A stretch of 64,000 bases of DNA from CAZRWD01 sp964603785 (GTDB lineage: Bacteria; Fermentibacterota; Fermentibacteria; Fermentibacterales; Fermentibacteraceae). This document shows positions 1 to 7,527 of this stretch, piece after piece (within the stretch, counting starts at the first letter, position 1; each line of letters opens with the position of its first letter). Location: positions 1 through 64,000 of the forward strand of contig CAZRWD010000001.1 in the NCBI GenBank assembly GCA_964603785.1, in the 5' to 3' direction. The notes below the pieces were generated by a model, which worked only from the letters and a program-made list of their open reading frames with translations, was not told where the DNA came from and ran no database searches. The position numbers and the translations under genes are program-made.

Positions 1-1116
1 GTGGACGGCGACGGCGACATGGATGTCCTGGGTGCAGCCAGCCTTGCCAGCGAAATCACCTGGTGGGCGAACGCCGACGGCTCGGGTACGAGCTGGGTCG
101 AGCACACCGTGGATGTGGGCTTCGACTACGCATCTTCTGTTTACACTTCCGATGTGGACGGCGACGGCGACATGGATGTCCTGGGTGCGGCTCAAATGGT
201 CGACGACATCACCTGGTGGGGGAATGCCGACGGCTCGGGCACGAACTGGGTCGAGTACATCGTGGACGGGGGTTTCGACGGCGCCTGTTCCGTTCATGCC
301 TCTGACCTGGACGGCGACGGCGACATGGATGTCCTGGGTGCGGCCTATAATGCCGACGACATCACCTGGTGGGAGAACGCCGACGGCTCGGGCACGGACT
401 GGGTCACGCACCCCGTGAATGGATCCTTCGACGGCGCCACTTCCGTTCATGCTTCTGACGTGGATGGCGATGGCGACATGGATGTCCTGGGTGCGGCCTA
501 TTATGCCGCCGACATCACCTGGTGGGAGGTGTCGGAGTTCCTCGAATCAGGTCAGTTGACCGGCTCGATCCTGGATGCGGGTGAAGCTTCGGACTGGGGC
601 CAGGTCACCTGGACCGAATCCGTACCGGAGAACACGGATCTCACAGTGGAATTGCGAGCTGGCAACACTCCTGGGGCGATGGGATCCTGGATACTGATAC
701 CTAGTTCTGGGGACGAGATTCCGTCGGGTTTCGACGGAATGCGCTACATTCAGTACAGGATCACGATGAGCACAGAGGACAACAGCGCAAGCCCATGCCT
801 GGAGGATATCACCGTCGACTGGACGCCCTGGGTCGGAATCGAAGAGGAGACGGGGGGCCCCCCGACTTTCCAGCTTATAGGCGCATTCCCTAATCCTACA
901 TGTGGTTTCGTACAGATAGACTTCTCGGTTCCCGAAGCGACCGGTGTGGAGCTGACGGTGTACGATCTGGCGGGCAGAAGCGTGGCCGAGGCAGGTATAG
1001 ACTGCGCAGAGGGCATGCATTCATTCACGCTGGATGGCCTCGCAGTCGGCGTATACCTGGTGCACATGCGGGCCGGGGATTTCGAGGCGACAGAGCGCTT
1101 CGTGGTCGTGGAGTAG
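1..1116 (+). CDS. FG-GAP/VCBS repeat exoprotein with T9SS-like C-terminal domain (5' end cut by window)
   Basis: The frame is open at the window edge, so the true start lies upstream. Residues about 1-175 are four near-identical repeats of about 53 residues, each with a DxDGDGDMD calcium motif followed by ITWWxNADGSG, i.e. FG-GAP/VCBS propeller blades. Residues about 180-285 form a beta-rich module that recurs in the paralogs at 11638, 13523 and 15387. Residues about 290-371 are a C-terminal sorting-type domain (FPNPTCGF, VYDLAGRSV, GVYLVHM). The protein is probably secreted and cell-surface attached; ligand unknown. A terminator-like hairpin follows at 1161. Confidence 0.85.
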   Translation: MDGDGDMDVLGAASLASEITWWANADGSGTSWVEHTVDVGFDYASSVYTSDVDGDGDMDVLGAAQMVDDITWWGNADGSGTNWVEYIVDGGFDGACSVHASDLDGDGDMDVLGAAYNADDITWWENADGSGTDWVTHPVNGSFDGATSVHASDVDGDGDMDVLGAAYYAADITWWEVSEFLESGQLTGSILDAGEASDWGQVTWTESVPENTDLTVELRAGNTPGAMGSWILIPSSGDEIPSGFDGMRYIQYRITMSTEDNSASPCLEDITVDWTPWVGIEEETGGPPTFQLIGAFPNPTCGFVQIDFSVPEATGVELTVYDLAGRSVAEAGIDCAEGMHSFTLDGLAVGVYLVHMRAGDFEATERFVVVE

Positions 1117-1160
1117 ACCGATCAGACTCCAGTAGCATCCACAACCCTGGACCAGAGAGA

Positions 1161-1187
1161 GATCCCTGCTCTGCAGGGGTCCTTTCT
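1161..1187 (+). terminator. Rho-independent terminator after the first exoprotein gene
   Basis: A 9-bp stem (GATCCCTGC paired with GCAGGGGTC, one G-U pair) with a TCT loop is followed by CTTTCT. It lies 45 nt after the stop codon at 1116. Confidence 0.7.
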
Positions 1188-1293
1188 ATGCGGGGCTGTC
1201 TTTCATACGGCCCTCCGCACATGCGACCCGCAGGATCATTGACTCCCGGGACAGACTGATGCAGGATGATACCGGGATCGAACGGGGAGGTGA

Positions 1294-1992
1294 ATGATGC
1301 CTGCCCTCTGCTCTCTTGCACTGAAGCTCCTGCTGATCGTTCTCACCTCGGGCCAGGTCCGGCTGGACAGACCGCTGTACGTCGGCGGGACCGACGATGT
1401 GCTTCAGTATGACGATGGCACGGCCATTTGGGTGACATGGGCCGGGGTATACAGAGGTGTGTGGTTCGACGTGGATGACTTCGGGGCATCTCCGGGGGTG
1501 ATTCTGGGCCAGATAGAACTGTGGTTCTACCATTACACGCCCTACTACACATGGGATACCGGTTCGTTCTACCTCGAACTCTGGGCTGGGAGCTCGAATG
1601 GCCCTGAGATGCTGCTCGATCAGACCTCGGTGACCGCACTCCACAAGACCGCCTTGCATGTAGGCTACCCGACTCCAATATGGTGCGGTTCCACGTTCTG
1701 GATTGTCGAGAACACCCTGCTCTCGTCCGGCGGATGGCCCTCCATCCTCGGAGACAATTCCCCCAACACAACAGACCACAGTTTCTCGAGTGACGATTTC
1801 CTGATCTGGGATCCATGGATAATAGGGTATCCCTATATCCACGCCTCTGACTTCCTCTTCAGGGCTCACGGCAGCGAAACCTCGCTGGACAGGAGGAGCT
1901 GGGCTTCGGTCAAGACCCTCTTCCAGACTTCAACCTACGATCGTGCTGTTTCTGCCGCCGGGAATCCCGAGGGACAAGGGCCTCAGGAATAG
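1294..1992 (+). CDS. Hypothetical secreted protein
   Basis: 232 residues with a hydrophobic N-terminus (about residues 4-19) that could be a signal peptide. The mature part is aromatic-rich and beta-strand-like, with many W, Y and G residues, and reads like an extracellular domain. It has no C-terminal sorting domain and I recognise no family motif. A ribosome site GGGGAGG lies about 8 nt before the ATG at 1294; a second ATG follows at once. It stands between two secreted proteins, which supports an envelope location. Function unknown. Confidence 0.6.
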   Translation: MMPALCSLALKLLLIVLTSGQVRLDRPLYVGGTDDVLQYDDGTAIWVTWAGVYRGVWFDVDDFGASPGVILGQIELWFYHYTPYYTWDTGSFYLELWAGSSNGPEMLLDQTSVTALHKTALHVGYPTPIWCGSTFWIVENTLLSSGGWPSILGDNSPNTTDHSFSSDDFLIWDPWIIGYPYIHASDFLFRAHGSETSLDRRSWASVKTLFQTSTYDRAVSAAGNPEGQGPQE

Positions 1993-2233
1993 CCTCCGAT
2001 CGCCTGCAATCAGTTATCGAGTGATCCTTGGACAAAGGGACGCCTCCTCCGCGGGGTCTGCTTCCCCCCCGGGCGTGGCGGGGCGCCGAGAGATGGGTTC
2101 AGGGGATCCGGCTCCGGGGGGGGCGGTTGTGGTTCCAGCCGCCCTGCGGACATGACCCGGGAATACCGCCGGGCCATTTATCCATCATATTCCCCCGGTC
2201 AAGCCAACTGAATCACAGGACGGGACGGTTAGG

Positions 2234-3142
2234 ATGACTGCTGCCTTCCTGCTCGCGCTGGCTCTCACCTCCGCTGCTGCGGACTACTCCGGCACGTGGG
2301 AGACGACTTACGGCACCATGGTCCTGAACCAGACCGGCACCTCCGTGTCGGGCTACTACATCATGGGGGGGATGTGCACCGTGGAGGGCACGGTGAACCC
2401 CTCCGGGCGCCTCGAGTTCGAGTACGTCGAACCCAGTGCCTCGGGCGAGGGCTGGTTCGACCTGGCCCCAGACGGGAACAGCATCTCTGGCCAGTGGCGC
2501 GCCGACGGATCCACCCAGTGGTCCGGCTGGGAGGGCTACCGCGCCGGGGCCGGGAACCCGGACGCGAAGTGGCTGGTGATCCTCGAGGCCGAATGGCAGT
2601 CCTCCTTCCAGGAGCCCGAGTACTCCTTCGGTGAGATGCTCGACGCCTTCTTCGCAAGGGTGGAGGGCGTGAACGTCCGCCATCGCTTCATCCACGACCG
2701 GTCAGACCTCGAGCTCTTCGCCCTCGAGGCCGGCACGCTCCCCGGCGAGGTCTACCTCCTCCTCTCCTCGCACGCTGACGAGAGCGGCATCAGCCTCGCC
2801 GACGGCTCGCTCGGGGGCAGGGAGATAGCCCAGGCCCTGGCGCCCTGCGGCAACCTCGCCATGCTGCACTTCTCGAGCTGCCTCGTGATGAACGGGGACA
2901 TCCCACGCACGATCATGCAGTCGCGCAGGGACTGGCCCGAGGGCTTCGTCATCTCGGGCTACACCGAGAGCGTCGACTGGGGCGGCAGCGCGATCATCGA
3001 GTTCTTCTACCTGGACATGATTCTGGAGAACGGCCTCAGCCCCGAGGAGGCCGCACAGGCGACGATCGGCAGCATGACCTTCGCCTCCGACAAGCCCGGC
3101 AGGTGGATGGACCCGGCCGGGTTCACCTGGATAACCCCGTAG
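2234..3142 (+). CDS. Secreted caspase-like (C14/CHAT-like) cysteine peptidase candidate
   Basis: 302 residues. Residues 1-16 look like a signal peptide (AFLLALALTSAAA). Residues about 17-100 are a small beta-rich domain (YSGTWETTYG...WFDLAPDGNSISGQW) resembling lipocalin-like extracellular modules. Residues about 110-300 show the caspase-clan pattern: a strand ending in SSHADESG (His about 179) and a second ending in HFSSCLVMNG (Cys about 216), followed by an A-P-rich region and a typical caspase C-terminal helix. The catalytic dyad is inferred from this pattern only. It lies 9 nt upstream of an M42 aminopeptidase, suggesting linked protein degradation. Confidence 0.6.
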   Translation: MTAAFLLALALTSAAADYSGTWETTYGTMVLNQTGTSVSGYYIMGGMCTVEGTVNPSGRLEFEYVEPSASGEGWFDLAPDGNSISGQWRADGSTQWSGWEGYRAGAGNPDAKWLVILEAEWQSSFQEPEYSFGEMLDAFFARVEGVNVRHRFIHDRSDLELFALEAGTLPGEVYLLLSSHADESGISLADGSLGGREIAQALAPCGNLAMLHFSSCLVMNGDIPRTIMQSRRDWPEGFVISGYTESVDWGGSAIIEFFYLDMILENGLSPEEAAQATIGSMTFASDKPGRWMDPAGFTWITP

Positions 3143-3151
3143 GGAGCTGAA

Positions 3152-4186
3152 ATGGCGGATCAGGACCTGTCTCTTCTGAAGGAGCTCTGCGAGACCGACG
3201 GCGTCTCGGGCCGCGAGGACGCGGTGAACGCGGTGCTCGAGCGCGAGCTCGGCCCGGTGGCTTCGACCCGTGTCGACGCCATGAAGAACTTCTACGCCAG
3301 GAGGGAGTCGGCCGGAGGCGGGCGCGAGGTCATGCTGGCCGCCCACACCGACGAGATAGGCTTCCTCGTCTTCAACATCGAGGACGCCTACCTCTCCCTG
3401 GCCCCAATAGGCGGCTGGGCCGCCGAGAACATGGTCGGCCACCGCGTGCGCATACACACGCGCAAGGCTGGCGTGAGGCACGGAGTGGTCCAGCGCAGGG
3501 CCGCCTGGCTCCCCGAGCACTCCAACCGCCAGCTCCGCCTGGACGAGCTCTATGTCGACACCGGCATGAAGAAGGATGATGTCGAGGCCACCTTCGAGCG
3601 CGGCGACTGGGTGACCATGGCCGCCCCCTACCAGGAGATCGGCGACTGCCTCCTCGCCAAGGCCTTCGACGACCGCGTCGGGGTCTTCATCATGACCGAG
3701 GCCATGAAGCGGTTCACCGGCACGGGCCTTAACGTCACGGCCGTGGGCGCCGCCCAGGAGGAGGTGGGCCTCCGCGGCTCCACTGTCGCTGCGCAGGATG
3801 TGAAGCCCTCCATAGCGATCGCCATCGACATAACAGGCGCCGGCGACATCCCCGACTACCCAGCCAGACTGAAGATAGCAACCCTCGGGAAGGGCGTGGC
3901 GATCAAGTACATGGACGGCTCGGTCATCAGCTCACCCGAGCTGGTCGACTTCGCGCGTGACACAGCCGAGAAGAACGGCATCGACCACCAGATGGAGATC
4001 CTCCTCGCGGGAGGCACGGACACCGCCTCGATGCAGAAGTGGGGCGGCAGCCCCCACGCCGTGTGCCTCTCCATCCCCACCCGCTACGGCCACGGTCCCG
4101 GAGCGGTCATCCACCGCCACGACGTGGAGACCGCCATCGACCTGCTGACGGCCATGCTCGACCGTCTCCACGAGTTCGGGGGGTAG
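3152..4186 (+). CDS. M42 family metallo-aminopeptidase
   Basis: 344 residues, the usual length for the PepA/endoglucanase-M/TET group of di-metal cytosolic aminopeptidases. The metal and catalytic residues are in order: AAHTDEIG (His about 65), KAFDDRVG (Asp about 173), AAQEEVGLRG (Glu-Glu about 203-204), IDITGAGD (Asp about 226) and RYGHGPGAVIHRHD near the C-terminus. There is no signal peptide, so it is cytoplasmic, probably finishing peptides from imported or internal proteins. SD GGGAGCTGAA precedes ATG. A strong terminator hairpin follows. Confidence 0.93.
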   Translation: MADQDLSLLKELCETDGVSGREDAVNAVLERELGPVASTRVDAMKNFYARRESAGGGREVMLAAHTDEIGFLVFNIEDAYLSLAPIGGWAAENMVGHRVRIHTRKAGVRHGVVQRRAAWLPEHSNRQLRLDELYVDTGMKKDDVEATFERGDWVTMAAPYQEIGDCLLAKAFDDRVGVFIMTEAMKRFTGTGLNVTAVGAAQEEVGLRGSTVAAQDVKPSIAIAIDITGAGDIPDYPARLKIATLGKGVAIKYMDGSVISSPELVDFARDTAEKNGIDHQMEILLAGGTDTASMQKWGGSPHAVCLSIPTRYGHGPGAVIHRHDVETAIDLLTAMLDRLHEFGG

Positions 4187-4206
4187 CCGCGGAGTCGTGA
4201 TCAAAG

Positions 4207-4233
4207 GAGGCCGCCGCCCGCGGCGGCCTCTTC
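4207..4233 (+). terminator. Terminator after the M42 aminopeptidase
   Basis: A perfect 10-bp stem (GAGGCCGCCG / CGGCGGCCTC) with a CCCG loop is followed by TTCATA, 20 nt after the stop codon. The T-tract is short. Confidence 0.65.
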
Positions 4234-4737
4234 ATACAGCTTTCAGTGACCTATCTGGGATGTACCTCTAAGCCTGTCTAGATGCCGTACCCGCCGTAGT
4301 AGCAGGGGGATGAAGCTGTAGGCTGCCCGTGCAGCTGTCCGAAGCAGAGAATGCCCTGCTGATGGTGTGACAGCCTCCGCAGCAGGACTGCTCCCACTGT
4401 GGTGAACTGGCAGGTGCCGCCCGGGTGGGGCGTCCCGCCGCTTGAGCAGATCCATCACGGAGACGAAGCAGTGAGAGTCTCGTGCGGGGGAGTAGCCGCC
4501 TTATCCGGGGCCGGGCATCGATCCAGTCCGTCAGGTCGGGCGATATCGGATTGATAGTGAGATGCGGACAGAGGCATCCACTGGATGAAGGGCATGACGT
4601 AAGATACCCAGCCCGGGCTCTGGTATTCGTAAATATTATATTGACGGCAATATGCAGCGTAATGATGTTGGACTCGAGCATGGGTGGGGGGTAGAATCAG
4701 CCGGAGAAGCCAGACTCTGCAGAATCAGAGTTAACCC
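4234..4737. other. Intergenic stretch without a recognisable gene
   Basis: About 500 nt with no convincing coding frame on either strand. It contains the 10-bp palindrome AGCCCGGGCT inside a larger imperfect hairpin near 4598-4620 and an AT-rich patch near 4628-4665 that is unlike the surrounding GC-rich DNA. It forms the left edge of the cassette-like island. GTTGGAC at 4667 fits an attC R-prime core by itself, but I could not find a matching left arm. Confidence 0.5.
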
Positions 4738-4772
4738 TTGACGATACCGAAGGTATGACCAATGGTAATACT
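4738..4772 (+). promoter_or_regulatory. Promoter/operator region of the mazEF-type operon
   Basis: TTGACG at 4738-4743 could be a -35 element, but the -10 is unclear. Just downstream are two ACC-NNN-GGT inverted repeats in tandem: ATACC-GAA-GGTAT (4744-4756, perfect) and ACC-AAT-GGT (4758-4766), 14 nt apart. They sit between the putative -35 and the ribosome site (GGAGGTG, 4773-4779). This is the expected place for autorepression by a ribbon-helix-helix antitoxin. The regulator assignment is inferred. Confidence 0.5.
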
Positions 4773-4784
4773 GGAGGTGAAGCT

Positions 4785-5027
4785 ATGAGAACTGCGAAAG
4801 TCGCCATCAGCCTGAGTGAGGCGATGCTGAAGCAACTGGATGATCTTGTTTCTGAAGCACGATACCCCAGCCGGAGCGGAGCCATCCAGGAAGCTGTACA
4901 AGACCTCCTGGAAAGAACATCAGGCTCACGGCTGGCCAGAGAGTGCTCCAAACTCGACCCCGAGCAGGAAATGGCCATAGCTGAAGAAGGCATGAGTCAT
5001 GAGAACGGATCATGGCCGGAATACTGA
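4785..5027 (+). CDS. Ribbon-helix-helix antitoxin (MazE/ParD-like)
   Basis: 80 residues. The N-terminus (MRTAKVAISLSEAMLKQLDDL) fits a ribbon-helix-helix DNA-binding fold: a beta-strand with alternating residues, then two helices around RYPSRSGAIQEAVQDLL. The C-terminus is acidic and would wrap the toxin. The start at 4785 is chosen because GGAGGTG lies 5 nt upstream; an in-frame ATG at 4755 falls inside the operator. The gene overlaps the toxin start by 16 nt, as in many toxin-antitoxin pairs. An attC site follows the toxin, so the pair is probably an integron cassette. Confidence 0.85.
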   Translation: MRTAKVAISLSEAMLKQLDDLVSEARYPSRSGAIQEAVQDLLERTSGSRLARECSKLDPEQEMAIAEEGMSHENGSWPEY

Positions 5028-5350
5028 GGGGCGATATCATCTGGGCGGATCTGAATCCGACAATCGGACATGAGCAGTCGGGACGCAGACCCGTCCTGAT
5101 ACTGAGCAGTGATGTCTTCAACGACCGTTCTGGAACAGTAATCGCCGTGGCTATAACCAGTCAGGAACCACGAGCAGGCTTCCCTTTGACCTTGAGTCTG
5201 GAGTCCGAGAAAATGCCTAAGAGATCCTGGGTCAAGATCAACCAGATCAGAACCCTGTCGATCCAGCGCATGGGAGAGAGGATCACAAGGATCTCTCCGG
5301 AGAATCTGGCCAGGGTAGTGGCTGGGCTGAATGAGATCATCGGAGGTTAA
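5012..5350 (+). CDS. MazF/PemK-family endoribonuclease toxin
   Basis: 112 residues, typical MazF/PemK length. Family signatures are present: RGDIIWADLNPTIGHEQSG at the N-terminus, RRPVLILSSDVFN, VIAVAITSQ and SWVKINQIRTLS. The family cleaves single-stranded RNA, often mRNA, when the antitoxin is lost. The stop codon TAA (5348-5350) lies inside the left core of the attC site that follows, which is the usual tight gene-to-attC packing of integron cassettes. Partner: the antitoxin at 4785. Confidence 0.92.
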   Translation: MAGILRGDIIWADLNPTIGHEQSGRRPVLILSSDVFNDRSGTVIAVAITSQEPRAGFPLTLSLESEKMPKRSWVKINQIRTLSIQRMGERITRISPENLARVVAGLNEIIGG

Positions 5351-5424
5351 CAACTGAATGCAGCAGAACTGCAACAGGTCATGAGAGTCGAGTTCTCGCA
5401 GTCTGCTGATTCAGATCGTTAGGC
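5345..5424 (+). mobile_element. Integron attC recombination site 1
   Basis: Left core GGTTAAC (5345-5351) and right core GTTAGGC (5418-5424) flank an imperfect inverted repeat. CTGAAT-G-CAGCAG (5354-5366) pairs with CTGCTGATTCAG (5403-5414), leaving a single unpaired G at 5360. After an extra A, ACTGC (5368-5372) pairs with GCAGT (5398-5402). Conserved cores plus extrahelical bases on one strand are hallmarks of attC folding for IntI. The left core deviates at one position from RYYYAAC. Recombination would occur after G5418. Confidence 0.8.
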
Positions 5425-5801
5425 CCACGGCGACCGGAGGGTAGAGAAAGTGACTGAAAACCGGCAGATGCCCTCAGCCTTGCGATGGTTGTTCTTCGCC
5501 ATCGGCGTGGGTTCTCTGATCTCATGCGGGATCTACCTTGGACGCGCGATCGGCGCGCCCGTGCCTGCGGCGGGACTGCTTCGCGCTCTCATGTTCCTGT
5601 TGATCGGGCTCTTCTGCTCGCTGATGTACGGTGAGAACAAGAGGTCTGGCAAAGAGCAGAGATAGGGGGCTCGGTCGCCGGGACCTAACTAGCGTATGCG
5701 GCCGACGGTTGCTCGGGTGTCACGGTAGCTCCAGGGGGGCGAACGCTTAGCTCGCGCGGCACCCACCTCGCCGCCCTTCGCCCGCGGCCGATACCCAGGC
5801 G
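5419..5801 (+). mobile_element. Integron gene cassette carrying one small membrane-protein gene
   Basis: The 383-nt interval between the two predicted recombination points (G|TTAGGC and G|TTAGAAC) holds one short gene (5450-5665) and its own attC. This is the canonical one-gene cassette layout. No cassette promoter was recognised. Confidence 0.7.
5450..5665 (+). CDS. Small two-helix membrane protein (cassette-borne)
   Basis: 71 residues starting with GTG, preceded by GGAGGG. Two hydrophobic segments (about residues 12-32 and 41-59) are separated by a short loop, and the C-terminus is charged and lysine/arginine-rich. There is no family motif I recognise. It is the only gene in a cassette bounded by two attC sites. 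Short membrane proteins of unknown function are common cargo in integron arrays, so expression may depend on an upstream cassette. Confidence 0.65.
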   Translation: MTENRQMPSALRWLFFAIGVGSLISCGIYLGRAIGAPVPAAGLLRALMFLLIGLFCSLMYGENKRSGKEQR

Positions 5802-5807
5802 TTAGAA
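5683..5807 (+). mobile_element. Integron attC recombination site 2
   Basis: Left core ACCTAAC (5683-5689) matches RYYYAAC exactly, and the right core GTTAGAA (5801-5807) matches GTTRRRY except the last base. Arms: GTAT-G-CGGCCG-A-CG (5694-5707) pairs with CGCGGCCGATAC (5783-5794), leaving unpaired G5698 and A5705. At about 125 nt it is longer than site 1, and its centre is GC-rich. The pattern of one unpaired base per segment on the same strand repeats that of site 1. Confidence 0.8.
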
Positions 5808-5824
5808 CATTGGAAGAGTAAGAC

Positions 5825-6193
5825 ATGGAACAACCGTCATCTGAGGTAACCGAACCGCTGCGAAGCAATAGAAGGATATCCCCGTTCGGCCGCCTCTTCA
5901 GGTTCCTTGGCTGGTGGTTCGGGTTCACGGGTCTCTACTCCATGTTCGCTGTCTGCCCTTTTTGTGGACGACAGGGATGTCCGGTCGGTTTGGCCTCCGC
6001 AGGGACTGTCGGAGCATTCTTCGCACTTTGTGTTCAAGACTGGAGACTGCTCTTCAGGTTTCTGAGAAACAAGCTGAGAAAAGAGAAGACAGAGGAAACG
6101 AGTTCTGACAAAGCCATGCACTCTGACGGGTTTCCGCTACGCTGCATCTTCGCCGGTGATGGCCGCGTCGGGCGAAGGACGGCGTCCCGTTGA
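5825..6193 (+). CDS. Small membrane protein with a CPFCG motif
   Basis: 122 residues; GGAAGAG lies upstream of the ATG. Two hydrophobic stretches (about residues 24-44 and 55-72) flank CPFCGRQGCP, which could bind metal or form a disulfide. They are followed by a very basic segment (RFLRNKLRKEKTEE). The last 30 residues look less natural and may be read-through. It is the first gene after attC site 2, so it is probably cassette-borne. It overlaps the next start by 4 nt. Function unknown. Confidence 0.5.
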   Translation: MEQPSSEVTEPLRSNRRISPFGRLFRFLGWWFGFTGLYSMFAVCPFCGRQGCPVGLASAGTVGAFFALCVQDWRLLFRFLRNKLRKEKTEETSSDKAMHSDGFPLRCIFAGDGRVGRRTASR

Positions 6194-7308
6194 CTACGCA
6201 AGCATCCTATACCACTGACGCACCCGCCTATTCGATCATCATTCCAGAGGATACCCTCGCCCGCGCCAGCGACTACCTGCAGGCGTTACGAGTTGGCCGA
6301 GCACAGGCTGGATCGCTTCTTGCCGATCGCCTCCGAGGCGCCGATCTGCGGGCAATGATGGAGCTGGAGCTCCTCGGCAAGCTGTTCGACACCAGGCGGC
6401 CCCAGATCTTCGCAGAGATGGGGGTGGCAGGGGACGGCTCCGACTGGAACCTTACCGAACTCGGCCTGTTGGGCGATATCTCGATTGCCGTACCTGTAAC
6501 AATCTTCGATGACGGCAGCCACAGTTCCCCAACGCTGCACGAACCGCCCTTGTCAGGGGTGCTGGTATTCACTCCCGGTGCTCTCTTGCGCAACGGGCGG
6601 GGACATACCCCGGCGGACTGGAACGAAGCGACCGCGTCAGACGGCCAGCTATCGACGGAGGGTTACTACAGCCTCTACCGACGCAGACTGCTCCCGGTCT
6701 TCCGCTACATCAACGACCATGCGGGCAAGCCACGATCCGCATTCGTGACCGTGCCGGGCCTCGGCTGCGGGCAGTTCGCCGGTCCCTTCCGTCATCAACT
6801 CGGGACGCGGTTGGAGGCGGTTCTTCAGAAGCTCCTGACCGAGTACGGCGGTTCCTTTCCGAACATCATGTGCGTCTACTTCGACCCGTACAGCGAGTGC
6901 GAGAACTCCCGCCGCGAGATCCACGGTATATCGCTGATGGTCCGCCCCCTGAAGATTCAGGGGAATCACGCGAAGTCACAGCTCTGCCCCCCGGTCGTCT
7001 ATGCCGAAGACACCGACGACTTCTCGGGATGCGCTCTGTACAGCATCGTCGCCTGGGACCATGTTTCCTGGCCGGGCAACGACTTCTACGTCGGCTCGCG
7101 TGCCACCGACGACGGCGTCAAGGCTGCCGCCACGAGTTCCATGTCAGTGCTTACTGGCGTCAGGGGAGAATATGCCGCCGCACGCAGCAGGTTCGAGCCT
7201 CCGCAGCCTTATGCCAACTGGGGGGCGGTCGTCGACGAGAAGATACGCAGAGAAGAACTCAGACTGTGGAACCCGCTTGCCGTATGGCGGGCGGTTGAGC
7301 CGATGTGA
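6190..7308 (+). CDS. Macrodomain-like protein (MavL/PARG-type candidate)
   Basis: 372 residues from a TTG codon, with only a weak ribosome site (GAAGGAC). The C-terminal two thirds contain VPGLGCGQFAG (about residue 190), a glycine-rich loop like the phosphate-binding loop of macrodomains, and NDFYVGSRATDDGVKAAATS (about 300), resembling motifs in macrodomain ADP-ribosyl hydrolases. An enzyme that removes or binds ADP-ribose is inferred, not proven. It follows the attC-flanked cassettes and may itself be mobile cargo, but I found no convincing attC after it. The start is uncertain. Confidence 0.55.
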   Translation: MTTQASYTTDAPAYSIIIPEDTLARASDYLQALRVGRAQAGSLLADRLRGADLRAMMELELLGKLFDTRRPQIFAEMGVAGDGSDWNLTELGLLGDISIAVPVTIFDDGSHSSPTLHEPPLSGVLVFTPGALLRNGRGHTPADWNEATASDGQLSTEGYYSLYRRRLLPVFRYINDHAGKPRSAFVTVPGLGCGQFAGPFRHQLGTRLEAVLQKLLTEYGGSFPNIMCVYFDPYSECENSRREIHGISLMVRPLKIQGNHAKSQLCPPVVYAEDTDDFSGCALYSIVAWDHVSWPGNDFYVGSRATDDGVKAAATSSMSVLTGVRGEYAAARSRFEPPQPYANWGAVVDEKIRREELRLWNPLAVWRAVEPM

Positions 7309-7368
7309 GCATATCTTGAAACTCCTGGATTGCATGTGTGGAGGGTCTTCGCCTAGCAATCGCATGCT

Positions 7369-7390
7369 CCTGAAGGGCTTCGCCCTCAGG
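7369..7390 (+). terminator. Hairpin after the macrodomain-like gene
   Basis: CCTG-A-AGGGC pairs with GCCCTCAGG around a TTC loop, 60 nt after the stop codon. One A is bulged and there is no T-tract. The flanks CGCA...TGCG extend the pairing, so it could also be a decayed attC. Confidence 0.4.
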
Positions 7391-7527
7391 TGATGCTGCG
7401 GGAGACCGGAAGTCCCGAGGGCGGAGCAGTCAGAAGGGCCATCGGCTGTCCGGGTGATGCCGACACGCTGATCATCACAGCGGGAACCTGCAGTGGGGGC
7501 GGATGCTGAGCTGGGCGAGAGGGATCC

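Noticed and set aside
547..1020. Long open frames antisense to the exoprotein genes and many other GC-rich genes
   Set aside because: High G+C makes antisense frames stay open by chance; their composition (runs of R, P, G) and lack of ribosome sites mark them as shadows.
4598..4673. Palindrome plus GTTGGAC as the attC or attI left of mazEF
   Set aside because: No left core (RYYYAAC) or matching arm was found upstream, and there is no integrase gene.
6121..6195. Possible third attC at the end of the 122-residue ORF (TCTGAC...CCCGTTGAC with paired ACGGG and CTTCGCC segments)
   Set aside because: The cores deviate from consensus at more positions than in the two accepted sites, and the stem needs large internal loops, so it is not safe to call.
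7355..7402. Hairpin region after the macrodomain-like gene as an attC
   Set aside because: GCCTAGC resembles a left core, but no GTTRRRY core follows; reported only as a hairpin.
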